From positions 558,001 through 622,000 of the forward strand of contig OAPG01000014.1 of the NCBI GenBank assembly GCA_900208305.1: a DNA stretch of 64,000 bases. Reading direction: 5' to 3'. Shown one piece after another: positions 31,153 to 43,052 of the stretch. Position 1 is the first letter of the stretch. Each line of letters opens with the position of its first letter. The notes below the pieces were generated by a model. That model was not told where the DNA came from, did not search any database, and was given only the letters and a program-made list of their open reading frames with translations. A program made the translations under genes and the position numbers. The stretch comes from Melanopsichium pennsylvanicum (taxonomy: Eukaryota; Basidiomycota; Ustilaginomycetes; Ustilaginales).

Positions 31153-34100
31153 GTCATCTCAGCGCCTCGCCGGCCTCGACCAGCCTTTCCACCTTACTAG
31201 TGGCATCGCTGCGCACTTCTCAGGGTCCCTCATAACGGTCACAAAGTCATGGGCTTATCTGCAAGACGCATCTTGGTCTCGCTTCTTGATTATCGGCAAG
31301 TCACAATTCTGGTTTACTCCGGTAGCTTCGGTCCTTTCCCTTTTTACTTTCTAGTCTTAGTCGGCTGATCGATGTGCTCAGCTGCTTGATCAGCAATCTG
31401 AGCCTCTCAGTTACATTTCGCGTAGTCCTTTTGCTTGTCTTCTCATAGCTTCTTTGTACGGTAAGGCTCACTTCTTCAGGTGAGCTCGAGAATACGATTC
31501 TCACATCGAAATACAATTTTGCTTTTCTTTATATCTCAAAGTCTCTTCAAGCCTGCCTCGAATGACGAACGGTCTTGTTCGACTGGTTAAGCTGTCCCTT
31601 CTGCTTCCTTTTTTTCGTCCCTTGAGCACGTATAATTGATCTTGTGCGAGGCTTGGGAAAAGGCTCAGTGAACTGGAATGGGTTACTGAACATAGTCTCT
31701 ACTTGTAAGTCTAAGACGGTCGGAGCCGCAGAAAGTGACAAAACTTGCTTTTCCGAAACTACATACTGTGTAATTTACATTACCATACTATTGAAATTCA
31801 AAAAGTCGAAAATCCCGTGTCTTGCATTATCCCTCGATGCATGCTTCATGAGGCCTCGCTAAGTTAGGCTCCCTCACGCCACGCACGCCCTCGACGACCA
31901 AGACAAAATTGGCGCGACAACCGCCCTCACCTTGCTTGCTTCTCATACTCCGCCCGCCAAAGGGCGTAATGCAGAAAAGTACATTATAGAGTTTATACTC
32001 TATTCCAAAGTCTCACCAGACACAGCCGCCTTACCCTTCAATCAGAGGTGGTCTGACTTTCTACACACATCAAGTTCTCACATCGTTTTTGCAAAGAGAA
32101 GCACGCCTGACTACACCTAAATGACGGGCTCAACCATTTAGAATGCAACTCTGGATTGAAAGAGGAGCTCGAGATCCGCTACCGTCTGATGTGATTTCAA
32201 CGCAAGCAAACAGTGGCCAGTAAAGTCGGTAGGAACCTCTTCTCCTTTCCTCTTGACCCTTTTCCTCTTTTACGCATTGAAATAATGAAAAATCAAGTTG
32301 TCAACAGCATGCTTTGATTGTTGACGCTAGTGCTGTAGCACGATGACCGCGAATCTGGCTATTCCTACTTTGGTTCCAATCCTGAATCATGCTGTGTGCA
32401 GATCACATCGTACACCACTGCTTTCAACTTGAAATCAACATGCGCCTTGACAAGCAGGTGCATGTACACGTTTCCATTTTCGCCGTCTGCTCGCTCCGGT
32501 TGCTCAGCCAAGCACGAGAAACTTGAGCTGCTGTTCCGAAATTCTGCAATTCCTGCCCCTTTTCGTTCCTGAATCTGTCAGGTGTCCTTGGTGCCCCGCA
32601 ACTCCGCCAGAAGATGTGGTAGACAGGTGAGTTTCCGTGTGTGATTCTCAAGATGTTCCGCCACGGCAATACTGCTCTTAACTGAGTAGGCTTCTCGTGC
32701 AAGCCCGCTGCAATCCCTTGCCGTATCAGTGCAAGGAAACTTCAGAAAGCGGAATTGTTGATGCTGCTACCATGCTTCGTTTCCCAAAGCAGCTGCTCAA
32801 GTATTCAGATGACGTGCTATGCCAAGCTTGACAACCTGTTTCCACGGGCAGGCTCATCCCGCTCGGTCTCGACTGGCCCAAGTCAGAGTCAGGTTGCTCA
32901 AGACGTCGAGGTCGAATCTTGGATGGTAATCACATGCTTATCGCGATCGGTATACAGTATGTTGGATTACACCATGATAAATGCTATGCGCTTGCTATGA
33001 ACACTAAGCATTCGGAAGAACGCAATCATGGATTGTATGCTAAATTTTTTCAGAGATCGCACCTAGGCGTGACTGCTTGCTTTTCTCTGAACAAGCGACA
33101 TGGGGCAATGATCTGCGCCTCAAAGTCATCCAAGAGTCACGACGGTAAGGCCGTGAGGGAAGGGCAAAACGCGGGGCGAGAGTCTTGTCGCCAACTCTTT
33201 CATATAAGCGAGGCATTCTTAGAATCACTAGCCGAGCATGATTAGCGAGCCTTTGCTTCCATGGCTCCACACTCACACAATACCAAAAAAAGACCAAAAA
33301 GGGTTTTCCGAGAGAAACCCTTGCATCCATAGGAAGGCCTTCCAAATTGTGGCTGCAGTCTTTCATGGCCTTACGAACGTATTACTACTGGAGACATTTT
33401 CACATTTGAGCTTTAATACGTAAACTTAATTTGAGATTTACTTCGTCGAGCTTCCTGCCTATCTGTCTGCGCCTTGACGCCTTCGCCGCCCATTGGACTG
33501 CCCCGCTTTTTGGACAGCGACCTTGCCTGCATCCTAAGCAGTCCTAGGGTGTGCTTCTCTCGGATTCCTTGCTCGTATGCTGCACACATCTCTCGTCCTC
33601 GTCGTGTCCATGCCCGTGCTGCTGCTGGTCCTAAACTTTTTTTATAATGGTGCCGACATCGGACCCAAGCTTCGCTTTCATGCCATTATTGTCCAGGTTC
33701 ATCCCAGCCTTTGCATCAGATGGCCCGCGATCGAGTCTCCCAACCCTTGCTTTTTGTCGTCTTGGTGATCCTTTGCGGGTCCTGCCACCTCCCAAGACCC
33801 TCGTCCCGGTCTTGTATTTTTTCCGTAGCCTTTATCCTGATGTTTTTACTCCGAAATGTCAAGTCCGCTTAATGCGAGGGTCTTCTGCTTCCATGAAACC
33901 AATTTTGAGGCGATCATTGCCAATTGGCTGCCGGATAGACCTTTCCCACTCAGTCTTTGAAACGTGGCCACGCATCCCGACCCGACTTCTTGTTGTTAGG
34001 GTAAGTTTTTTATTGTTTTATTCTCACTTTCTTTTCCGCACTCTGTACTGTGCATATTTCAAGTCCCCTCTATAGTAAAGAATTGAAATTGTGGGTTGCT

Positions 34101-34398
34101 TGGAACATGGCAACTCCGCTCCTGTCCAGAAAGGCGGGAAATGACAGGCCGCTAAACAAAAACTTGTTAGGAGCTGCAGCTGCAGATTGTACGCACTCTC
34201 CTCTTTAGCTTGTGCCTGAACAGAGGCTCATCCATTTCATTGTGCACATGCATAGCACACACCATTCTGCTCTATCTCGTTTCATTGATTATAAGACCTG
34301 GCATTGATTCTATCATTCATCCCAGTCCATCCCACAAATTTCTTCCAGCCATTCCACATCACCTGGATCCGTCAACAACTTTCTCAAGCCTTGACAAG
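31153..34398. other. Large gene-sparse interval
   Basis: About 3.2 kb with only short, overlapping frames and no recognisable domain. The right part (about 33450-34398) is T/C-rich and probably serves as promoter and leader for the Zn2Cys6 gene. Confidence 0.5.
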
Positions 34399-35502
34399 AT
34401 GCAATCCCTCCCAGCAACGCACTCTCACCCCACTATGCAGCCTCTGCACGAATATATGAGCTACTCCTCGCCCACTCCCATTTCGCGAAGAAGCCGCATC
34501 CAACGCGCCTGCATCGCCTGCCGCCGAAGGTAAGTTTCTTTCCCCCTCATTGCTTCCTTTTGGTCCCACAATCTGGCGCTGACCAATTTTATCACTCCAT
34601 TGCTTTGATGCTTTGACACTGCCAGGAAAATAAAGTGCAACGGTAATCTTGAAGGCTGCGCTCATTGCGCTGAGAAGGAGCAAAAGTGTCGGTATGAGCC
34701 AGTTTCCGACGATGAGAAGCTCAAGGCACAATCCTACAAGCGACATCTCATTCAGCGCCGACAACAGACCCGAGTCTACTTCGACACAAGGCAATTTGCT
34801 GAGCCCATGATGTATGCTGCTGCCTACGGCATGGTTCCCTACTCCATGGGCTTCTATAGCCCTCAACCTGCGATCAACACATCGCACGCACTCATGCAAG
34901 AGCAGCTGGCGTCACCCTTTTCCTTGCCTTCTACCCCAAGCCCTACACATCAAAACTTCAATCCTTACTTCTCTGCTGCCGCCTCCCTTGATACCTCGGC
35001 ACAGCTCCAAAGTATCACTGGCGCCTCACCATCCTCGCAGCCGATTTCTGCACCGCTGGACCTCGAGTCTTTGAGCCAGACGCCCGAGCTTTTATTCTCG
35101 TTATCCTCACCAACACTCTCTGCCTCCTCATCTTCAAGCTTCCTCTTGACTCCAATGCGCGATTCTTTCTCGGAGCTGCTCACTGCTCCCATCTCGACTG
35201 TTCTGCCTTCCGTGGCTTTTGAGCAAAACTCGTGCGGATCCACCCAAATTCACATCCACGACTTCGCTGGTGGTCTCGAGCTCTACAATATACCCTGCAC
35301 GAGTTCTACAGACCTGGGCACTCTGAACTCGAACCTCACTGTCAAAGACTTAACCATGATGAGCGCGCCCGCCCCATCGGCTGAATCCTCGAATTCCTCT
35401 TATCAAGAACAAGTCCTGCTTCCACTTCCTACATACTTCAATTTTGCGTCAACGCCCGAGTCCGCGGTAGCCCCGTCTGCGCTTACTGAGGCTCTTGCTT
35501 AA
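34399..35502 (+). CDS. Zn2Cys6 binuclear-cluster transcription factor
   Basis: Two exons: 34399-34529 and 34626-35502 (96-nt intron, GTAAGT...CAG), giving 335 aa. The splice junction falls inside the DNA-binding domain and restores it exactly: ACIACRRRKIKCNGNLEGC followed by AHCAEKEQKC, i.e. C-x2-C-x6-C-x6-C-x2-C-x6-C. A basic linker follows (SYKRHLIQRRQQTRVYF), then Ser/Pro-rich, probably activating, sequence. No fungal-specific middle domain is seen, so it belongs to the short class of these regulators. Targets are unknown. Confidence 0.88.
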
Positions 35503-36592
35503 ATCTTCTCCTCGCCCGACGCTTAATTTTCGTCATTCAAAGATATCCAAGCTGTATCACGTTGCCGTCTGCACTCAGTGTATTAGTAACCCCTCAATTG
35601 CATTTTCTCAGGCTTTTTTGCACGTCTCTCGAATTGCTTCGTCACTTGTATCCTAGAAACTTCAACCTATATGTAGGAGAATGAGCTTGTCTCAAAATTG
35701 AATTCGGCAGCAAAGTAGCGTGTCTACAACACTTTCAAGCCCCTACCCACAACTTCGGGATCTAAGCGTGCTGTCACCCGCGTTTAGAGAGGGACGAAGC
35801 ATACATTTGTAGAAAGAGACTAATTCGGCGACACGGGCAGCGAAAGAAATGCTGAGGTCACAAGCAGCGGTAGGAGCGGAGATGAAGTTGAATTAAAAGT
35901 GCTGGTCCCGGTACCGTGACAGCTCGCCAAACCTAGCCAGTGAATCTGATGGCGAAAACCAAAACAGACTCATACACTCTAAGCGTCAGAATGAACAGAT
36001 CAAGAACACGCAACACTTTGTCGATCGTCGATACTTCTACGAGACACGGTCAGTTTTCAAGACTCCCGTGCCTCAAGTCATTAGTCACGAGAGTGGCTGA
36101 CTGAAGACACGGGCCCAGCCTACCGTGTGAAATCTAACCCCAAATTTCGGCTCCTCCTCGCCTCCTCTCCGTGACATGCATGCTTTGCGCTCTAACATTC
36201 TGAGCTGAGGGACGCCGCCACGATCACTAACTAAAGTGCACTGACTGTGGGTCCAGCTCACAAGTCACAAGTCATTGATTGCCAGCGAGCTGGAGTAGAT
36301 GACACCGCTGCTACTTGATAGCTGTTTCTGATACGGAGCTTGAATGGTGGCGTTACCGAGAATACCAAAATTTCGTAGCTGTTAGACTCCCTTTTCGATA
36401 GACACAGAGTATGGCGAGCAGTCCCGGAAATCGGCTTTGCGTGTGTGGGTTGAGTTCCACATAGCTGGGTAACCAAAGCTTCGATACCAAGCACTGGCAA
36501 CGCTTACGACGCAATCTGTCAATCGAAGCCCTGCCGGCTGAACAGAGGCATTCGACATCATTTATTACAAGCGCCAAGCTTTCACGGCGTCG
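35503..36592. other. Intergenic region
   Basis: About 1.1 kb with no supported gene. It holds the 3' end of the Zn2Cys6 gene and the promoter of the kinase. Confidence 0.5.
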
Positions 36593-37805
36593 ATGACCAT
36601 CATGGAGACCGCAGCGGCACAAAACTTGGCTATTCGCAATCTCTACGCGAAAATCGAAAAGGTTGGCGAAGGTACGTATGCATCCGTCTTTTTGGCACGC
36701 AACATCAAGACAGGGCAAAAGGTCGCCATCAAGAAGATCAAGATCGTCTCGAATGAGAATGGCATGGACGTAACAGCGATCAGAGAAGTCAAGTTCTTGA
36801 GAGAGCTCAACCATCCGAACGTGATCAAGGTGCGTTCCCCTGTTCTCCTTTTGCTCTGGTGAGCATCAGCATTTAAAGCAGATGCTGATCAAACCTGGGC
36901 TTGCTTTGTATTCCAATCTGCAGATGGTTGATGTGTTCTCCTCCGGCTCATCCTCGCCATCACTCAATCTTGTCCTGGAATTTTTGGACACCAATCTCGA
37001 AGCGCTCATCAAGGACAAAGCGCTGATTTTTACACAAGCAGACATCAAGAGCTGGATGGCGATGCTGTGTAGAGGCATGGAGTACTGTCATCGTAATTGG
37101 GTCCTGCATCGCGACTTGAAACCAAACAACCTCCTAATCTCTCCAGAAGGCGAACTCAAGATTGCCGATTTCGGTCTCGCACGCGAGCACGGTGATCCTG
37201 GCGCACGCATGACCCACCAAGTCGTCACAAGATGGTATCGACCGCCAGAGCTGCTACTTGGATCCCGCGCTTATTCGTCTGCTGTCGACATGTGGGGCGT
37301 TGGCTGTATATTTGCCGAGCTAATGTTACGCGTTCCATATCTACCTGGAGAATCAGATGCCGATCAACTGACGACGATCTTCAAAGCACTTGGTACTCCT
37401 ACGGATAAAGATTGGCCGAGCCACAAGACTCTCCCAGACTATACATCGTTTGAGCAACATCCAAAGTCAAATCTCGCAGATCTCTTCTTAGCTGCCAGTC
37501 CAGAAGCGCTTGACTTTTTGCAAAAGACCCTACTCTACGATCCACTCAAGCGGCTCAGTGCCAACCAAGCCCTCCATCACTCCTACTTCAGACAAAGTCC
37601 ACCACCCACTCACTTCAAGCTACTGCCACGGCATCCCACCAAGGCGCTCGATCCTGACGATCCAGCAGCGCACCCATTGCTTTCCGACAGCAAGGAGAAG
37701 AACGAGGCTCGCGAGAAACAGCAGACTAACGGCAAGAAACGGCCACTCGATGAGAGGGAAATTGAAGAGCGAAAACGTCTTGCGAGGAAGCTTGCTTTTG
37801 AATAA
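36593..37805 (+). CDS. KIN28: CDK7/Kin28-type TFIIH kinase
   Basis: Two exons: 36593-36829 and 36924-37805 (94-nt intron), 372 aa. An ATG three codons downstream (36602) is an alternative start. The glycine loop VGEGTYASVF, AIKKIKI lysine, cyclin-facing helix DVTAIREVKFL, catalytic loop HRDLKPNNLL and DFGLAREHG are all present. The activation segment MTHQVVTRWYRPPELLLGSRAY and the following VDMWGVGCIFAELMLRVPYLPGESDADQL match CDK7 rather than CDK1/CDK9. With cyclin H and Mat1 homologues the kinase phosphorylates the RNA polymerase II CTD in TFIIH, and in many fungi it also acts on CDKs. The C-terminus is a charged extension (KKRPLDEREIEERKRL). Confidence 0.93.
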
Positions 37806-38192
37806 AGTAGTCAAAGCAGCTTGCACCATGTAATTGTACCCTTGTGTCTTTAAATGCCCAGCATACCCATAGTATATCGTTTTCAAATTAAGTTACTCAT
37901 GATTCACCATGCCAACTCGAAACTCACTAAAACCTCGCATTGAGGCAAGGTGGCATCTGAAGCATGCAAGCGTCTCCCGTGTGAAGAGCCACAGTGCTGA
38001 CGACGGCGGTGCGAGGCCGATCAAGAACACGACAATGATGCTTTTTCCGATAAAAGTTGATTTATTGCGGGAAACGTGGTAGTGGATGTGACAGTCGTGA
38101 CATGTTTAGGCCTCAAGGGCGAATTTGTCCCGCCATTAAAGCGATTTCGAAGGTGGGTGAGTCCCTTGATGCACGAGAAGTCGCTTCGGAGC
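37806..38192. other. Convergent intergenic region
   Basis: The 3' ends of the CDK7-type and choline kinase genes. No gene or motif is recognised. Confidence 0.5.
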
Positions 38193-41100
38193 TTAAATGG
38201 CGTCGATTCCCAGCTCCTTGAGCTGTCGAAACTCCTGTCGGAACAGCTCGATACGACCCAGTGCATATCGCAGATTATCGAAGATCTCAGCACACGTCGC
38301 TGAGGGCACCGCCTGAGTGCTCATCTCAAAAAGAACCGTTTCTTCCACGGGCTCTCCTTCGGCCTCCGCCTTTGCTTTTGTAAGCACAGCCTCGAGCTCT
38401 TCCTTGGCAAACACGATACCCCAGAGACCCCATACGGCATGCGTAGCGGGGCTCCACAGGTGCACTTCGCGCTCGAGCCTATCAATCTCCTTCTCAATGC
38501 TTGCATCCAGCGAGGCCAATGCCAGCACCTGCGGAGAAGCCGATCCGTCCAGCATTGGAGATGTGGATGCGAGACAGCTTGCTGGCGTGCTCGGAGCGGA
38601 TGGGTTAACAGCTCGCAACGGGCCGGAAGGAGGGGCTTGCCACGAAGATGAAGAGATGGACTCGTTGCTGCTCTTTCTGCCAAGTATCCCGCGCATCGTG
38701 CTCTCGCCGTCGTTGGAAGAAGAACCTGAGGGAGAGCTCCTTCTAATGGTCGAAGACATCGCAGAGGCGCTGGAGCTATTTTGCGACATCGGTAGCCGAT
38801 TGCGTTCGCCGGACGATTTCTCGAGCGCAGCGACTTGTGCTGCTCCGGTGCCGGGTGTGACGGGGGCGCTTGACCTCTCTGCGGTGATGGGACCTTTGAT
38901 GGCTCCGGATGAGGAGTATTGGAGAGATGCAACGGCTGGAGGCAACGAGATATCGCCAGGGACATCCAGAGCGGCAGGGCCACCTTTGCTTGCCCGTCCA
39001 CCCATTCGAAGTAGTCGACCTTGCTCAACGTAAGCGCGAAGCCACTTGCGGCGTTGCTGCGCATCGGGGTAGCTGCCATGGTGCGTCAGGGACCACGCCA
39101 AAGTAGGATGGTGATAGTCTGCACGCCATTCCTGGAAGTGGTTGGCTACATCGTAGCCACGCGGGTTGGGGCTTGCGTACTCGAAATCGATGACGACAAT
39201 GCGGTGGTGGAGTGGAGCCGGCTTCTTGAAGTTAGTACGAGTGCGACTCTTGGACCTGACAGAAACTGGGCTTTGAGAGCCCGCGGCGGATGTAGTGCTG
39301 TTGCGTCTGTTGTCGTTCGAGGGCAGACGAGGCATGCCTGCTGGGATGGAAGGAATCTCGACAGACGGAGACCTGGCGTCTCGCGTTCGCTGTTCGGGCT
39401 GGGTAGCCATAGCGATAGAAGCAGCGTTGAATTGCTTGATGGCGAGCAAGTTGCCGTACTGAGCATCGTTGTGAGCAAACACACGTCGAGAGGGCCCTTC
39501 TCGTCGCTCCCACGTTCTGACAAAGCGCTTGAACTCTTCCACCTCGTGATAGAGTGAGACAAGGTCAATTGCGCGAATGGCCCGAAGCGTGTTGCGCAGA
39601 TTGCCAGGAGTTGGCCCGATGGTGGCTGTCGAAAGCGCATTTGAGCCAGCTCGCAGCTCCTGACGAATGGAAGGGTGGCCGGCGAAGCACATGGCGATAG
39701 CTTTGGCGCCGCTCTGTGTTTTGGCGAACCTATCGACAAGCTCCACCACTTTGAGAGCCTCACGCGACCATCGCTTGAGTCTGCGCCACACACCAGGGTA
39801 CGGTCCGCGCGATGACTTACCCTTCTGAGTCGGCCGATTCTGAGGAGCTAGTGCAAACGGGCTCATAGGACCGTTGCTGACCGGAGGGAAGTACGGGCTG
39901 GGCGTATCAGTCGCAGATGATGGGGAAAGGGTAGGACTGCTGGCCCGGGTCAAGGATGGACTGTCACCGAAGAAGCTAGACTGCGAGTTATAGCTGGTCG
40001 CCAACGAGTCGAGGGAGACGGCAGAGCTGTTGCGATGCGCGAAAGCGTAGTTTCCGTTAATGTCCAGAGTGCCTGCTGGCGAGGCCTCGTTGGAACCCAT
40101 GGGTGCTGGACTTGCGTGCATAATGCTGCGGCTATCGAGTCCATAAACGTGGGGTGATGCGACAACCTTATCAGGCAGGTACGGGGTATGACGTTGACGA
40201 GCTTTGCGTCGAGGGCGATGTGAGCTTGCCATGATGTGATTCTCTATGCCTCGACCGAAGCCCTTCTCGCTAGGCCCACGGAGATTACCCTGTTCGAGCA
40301 CTGTGCGCATCACCTCAAGCGGAACTGAATGCAGCTCGTTCATGCGGCGTGCTACCCAGTGCGCGCGTCCTTCACGTCCCTTGACAACGAGGCTGCCACC
40401 TGGGAGCATATAGGCTTCTCTGTCGCCAAAGTCCCTCATTCCCTCCTTCTTGATGGGATCGCAGTCGTAAAATTCTTCGACGCGGCCATTTGCGAAAGTA
40501 CCAAGGATGTGTGGCCCGATCTCGTAGAGACTCGAGAGGGTATGCAAGATGAGCAGCTCAGCACGTCGAGAGAGAAGAGCTTCAGAGCTGGCTCCATAAA
40601 CACGAAGCAGGACTGTCGGCGGTGCAAGAACGCCAGATTTGGATGACCGTGGAAGCTGATAGCTTGCGAAAAAGACGGCGTTTGTGAAAGCACCGCTGAT
40701 GCGCTTCAGCCTAAGTTGGTTTGGCTCCAGCGGCCAGAGGGCAGGATCGACAGCTTCTTGAGTCCAGCCGACCAAACTGAGCTGTTCGGTGAATAGTTGT
40801 AGTACCGTTTCGCGAAACTGCAGCGTGTCAGCTTGACGTGCATCGAGTCTCAAACCGCGCGCGGCAGGGATGCCGTCTGCGTGCATGTCCTCTTCGTCGA
40901 CATCGAGTGCATCAAAGCCAACTGCTTCAGCTTCTCGTTCGAGGCGTTCATCCTCCGAATCTGGCGGCGAGTGCTGCTGTGTTGCGTTGGAGATCGCATC
41001 TTTGTCGGTCGAAGTGAGATGTGACGATGTGGCCGAATCCTCAGAACCCTGTCTCGGCGACTGACTGCGGTAGAGAGATGAAAAGGCAGAGAGACCGGCA

Positions 41101-41510
41101 CCGTTAGGCGAGGATGAGCTTGTCCGCGAAGCTTCCATGAATCGAAGAGAAGCGGAGGATTGAGAAGCTACGGGTGTCGCTGCGCCACTGGGCAGGCCCG
41201 ATTGTCGAGGATCGATTTCGGCAGCGTGATTGAGACCGCGGACGAGACCAAAGTGATCCCGAAGGGATGCATGCGCATTTGTGAGACGGTACTGTGGCTC
41301 CTCGATGGCTTCAAGTGACAGAGCATTCAAGTCTGGATCCTGGTCGGAGAAGCCATCTGCACTGGATGTGGACGAGTAGGAGTATGCCGAGAGTGCTGGC
41401 GAAGGAGACGGAGATGGCGACATGAAAGGGTCGCACAAGACAGGAGATGGAACGTCGGTCTCCTGCGTTCGGAACGCTTCCGCAATACGGAGGTGATCTT
41501 GCTGCTGCAT
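38193..41510 (-). CDS. CKI1: Choline/ethanolamine kinase, very large fungal form
   Basis: A single exon of 1105 aa. The kinase core is spread along the protein. LKRISGAFTNAVFFASY (ATP loop) and TVLLRVYG come first. The Brenner-type catalytic motif RVFAHNDAQYGNLL is in the middle. VVIDFEYASPNPRGYDVANHFQEW is the choline kinase motif that binds metal and substrate. It performs the first step of the CDP-choline (Kennedy) pathway, making phosphocholine from choline and ATP. Yeast Cki1 has about 580 residues, so this copy is nearly double. The extra length is a Ser-rich N-terminus (about 230 aa) and two low-complexity inserts, one between the N-lobe and the HNDAQYGN motif and one near the C-terminus. 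Choline versus ethanolamine preference cannot be read from this. Confidence 0.9.
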   Translation of the reverse strand: MQQQDHLRIAEAFRTQETDVPSPVLCDPFMSPSPSPSPALSAYSYSSTSSADGFSDQDPDLNALSLEAIEEPQYRLTNAHASLRDHFGLVRGLNHAAEIDPRQSGLPSGAATPVASQSSASLRFMEASRTSSSSPNGAGLSAFSSLYRSQSPRQGSEDSATSSHLTSTDKDAISNATQQHSPPDSEDERLEREAEAVGFDALDVDEEDMHADGIPAARGLRLDARQADTLQFRETVLQLFTEQLSLVGWTQEAVDPALWPLEPNQLRLKRISGAFTNAVFFASYQLPRSSKSGVLAPPTVLLRVYGASSEALLSRRAELLILHTLSSLYEIGPHILGTFANGRVEEFYDCDPIKKEGMRDFGDREAYMLPGGSLVVKGREGRAHWVARRMNELHSVPLEVMRTVLEQGNLRGPSEKGFGRGIENHIMASSHRPRRKARQRHTPYLPDKVVASPHVYGLDSRSIMHASPAPMGSNEASPAGTLDINGNYAFAHRNSSAVSLDSLATSYNSQSSFFGDSPSLTRASSPTLSPSSATDTPSPYFPPVSNGPMSPFALAPQNRPTQKGKSSRGPYPGVWRRLKRWSREALKVVELVDRFAKTQSGAKAIAMCFAGHPSIRQELRAGSNALSTATIGPTPGNLRNTLRAIRAIDLVSLYHEVEEFKRFVRTWERREGPSRRVFAHNDAQYGNLLAIKQFNAASIAMATQPEQRTRDARSPSVEIPSIPAGMPRLPSNDNRRNSTTSAAGSQSPVSVRSKSRTRTNFKKPAPLHHRIVVIDFEYASPNPRGYDVANHFQEWRADYHHPTLAWSLTHHGSYPDAQQRRKWLRAYVEQGRLLRMGGRASKGGPAALDVPGDISLPPAVASLQYSSSGAIKGPITAERSSAPVTPGTGAAQVAALEKSSGERNRLPMSQNSSSASAMSSTIRRSSPSGSSSNDGESTMRGILGRKSSNESISSSSWQAPPSGPLRAVNPSAPSTPASCLASTSPMLDGSASPQVLALASLDASIEKEIDRLEREVHLWSPATHAVWGLWGIVFAKEELEAVLTKAKAEAEGEPVEETVLFEMSTQAVPSATCAEIFDNLRYALGRIELFRQEFRQLKELGIDAI

Positions 41511-43052
41511 CGTGACCGAACCTTCACTGATGGCTATGGAATCAAATTCAAACTAGAACAAGCAATGCCAATGCGTTGAGGTCGTATCCTATATCTACTT
41601 TCCGATGTTCATGTCGCGTAAGGCCAGGATGCGTCTACACGTTTGTGTGCGACGGATGTTCATCGGCCGACAAAATAGTCAATACAAGTCAGTGAGCTAG
41701 TCGGGAGCGGCTCGATGGGCTGGAGATCTGGAGGTTCTAGTACCTATTTGGGGCAGGATGTCTGAGAGAGAATGTGAAGTTCGATGTCGGGCGGAGAGCC
41801 TGAAGCTTGCTGGTGTAATTCCAAAGGAGAGAAAGATGTGGCTTGAAGCAAAGAGATGACAAGTCGCAGCACGACGGGTGAAGAAAGCGAGAATTGAATG
41901 TGATTGCAGGAAAAAGGGAATCGCTTCATCCGATGCACGCCTCTCAGCTCGAACGTGGGTCGTTGTGTGCCGCTGCCGTGAAAAGGCTTGCCAAGCCCAA
42001 CATATTTAACAATAGTCACTTTCTCGGAACTCGCTTGCTTCGGTTCACTACTCTCACGTCGCGCCTCTGAGTCGACCGACATTTGTCTCGACTCAACACT
42101 TGCCATTGGACGCGTTCTGTTACCATAATTACGAAGGTGTGGCTCAGCGGAACCTAACAGCGTGGACCCTGGGGCCCTCTTCTAGACCTCGAACACTTTG
42201 AGCCATAACATCGCTTGCTCGACGTGACCGGAACGTCCCCTTCTCCCTAGTCAGATGACAACCATTTTGGCTCAGACGACTGCCCCAGCGTAGGCAGTTC
42301 AATCAAAGTACTGCGGGTATGTATCTGCTGGATTGCGGAGGACGGCTGGTAGGCTAGAGTTGGTCAAGAACGCAGATGCTGGTATTCCGTTTGACAAGTG
42401 TATATGAAGAACTCCATATTCTTGTTGCAAAATGTCGCGTGAAGCCACACTCAGAGGTAAACCAAGCACAGATGGATGAATTGAGTAGGTAAAGAGAGAT
42501 GCAAGAAAAAGAGACAATAGCCTGGCGTGCGATTGATATCCCGACGGAGCGCATAATGTACGTTCTTGCGACACTCGGCAAGGAAAATTCCCTCCTTTCA
42601 GTTATCTGCACAAGAGTGAAAGAGAGAGGGATGCGGCACGTTAAAGAAAGATCGTCATCTTCACTTTGGTCGCGTTGACGCTTTTGTCGTCGGACCTACT
42701 GCCGAGCTCCACTTCTACCACCTCTATCCTGGTCATCATTGCCTCGTATCGTTTTCTGTTTCACAGTGTCACCGAACCTCATCGCACGCCTCTCAGCTTC
42801 TTCTCTCTACGAAGTATCTCTTTTACCGACCACGCTCGTTATCAGCTGAGCTGCCGGCTCCAGCCGGGACGCTGCTTCCCCGACACCAGCATTGCTCATT
42901 GGCTCGTCCTCGAAGTGCTCGTCTGCGCTCACGTTCACTACTACGTACTAGCAGACCACCCTCAGCTAAGCGCTTGCTCCAGCATCACGCCGTGTTGATC
43001 AGCTCCCTCCGACATCTGGCTCTTTGCGGCCGCCAACTCCCCTACAGCAGCC
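41511..43052. other. Divergent intergenic region (choline kinase / HIR1)
   Basis: About 1.5 kb between two divergent genes. A 120-codon minus-strand frame (41744-42106) starts with a coding-like text (MASVESRQMSVDSEARRESS) but has no known domain. It may be a small gene or leader of the choline kinase transcript; see the separate entry. Confidence 0.5.
41744..42106 (-). CDS. Hypothetical small protein (doubtful)
   Basis: 120 codons with no recognisable domain, signal peptide or repeat. The first 60 residues have a polar, coding-like composition; the rest is Ser/Leu-rich. It lies in the probable leader region of the choline kinase gene, on the same strand, so it may be an upstream frame or chance. 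Kept only as a candidate. Confidence 0.2.
   Translation of the reverse strand: MASVESRQMSVDSEARRESSEPKQASSEKVTIVKYVGLGKPFHGSGTQRPTFELRGVHRMKRFPFSCNHIQFSLSSPVVLRLVISLLQATSFSPLELHQQASGSPPDIELHILSQTSCPK

Noticed and set aside
29893..31354. Long frames in the other phases of the Asn/Gly repeat gene (472 codons in +2, 219 antisense)
   Set aside because: Repeats of GGTAAC-like units keep all phases open; only one phase has a signal peptide and start context.
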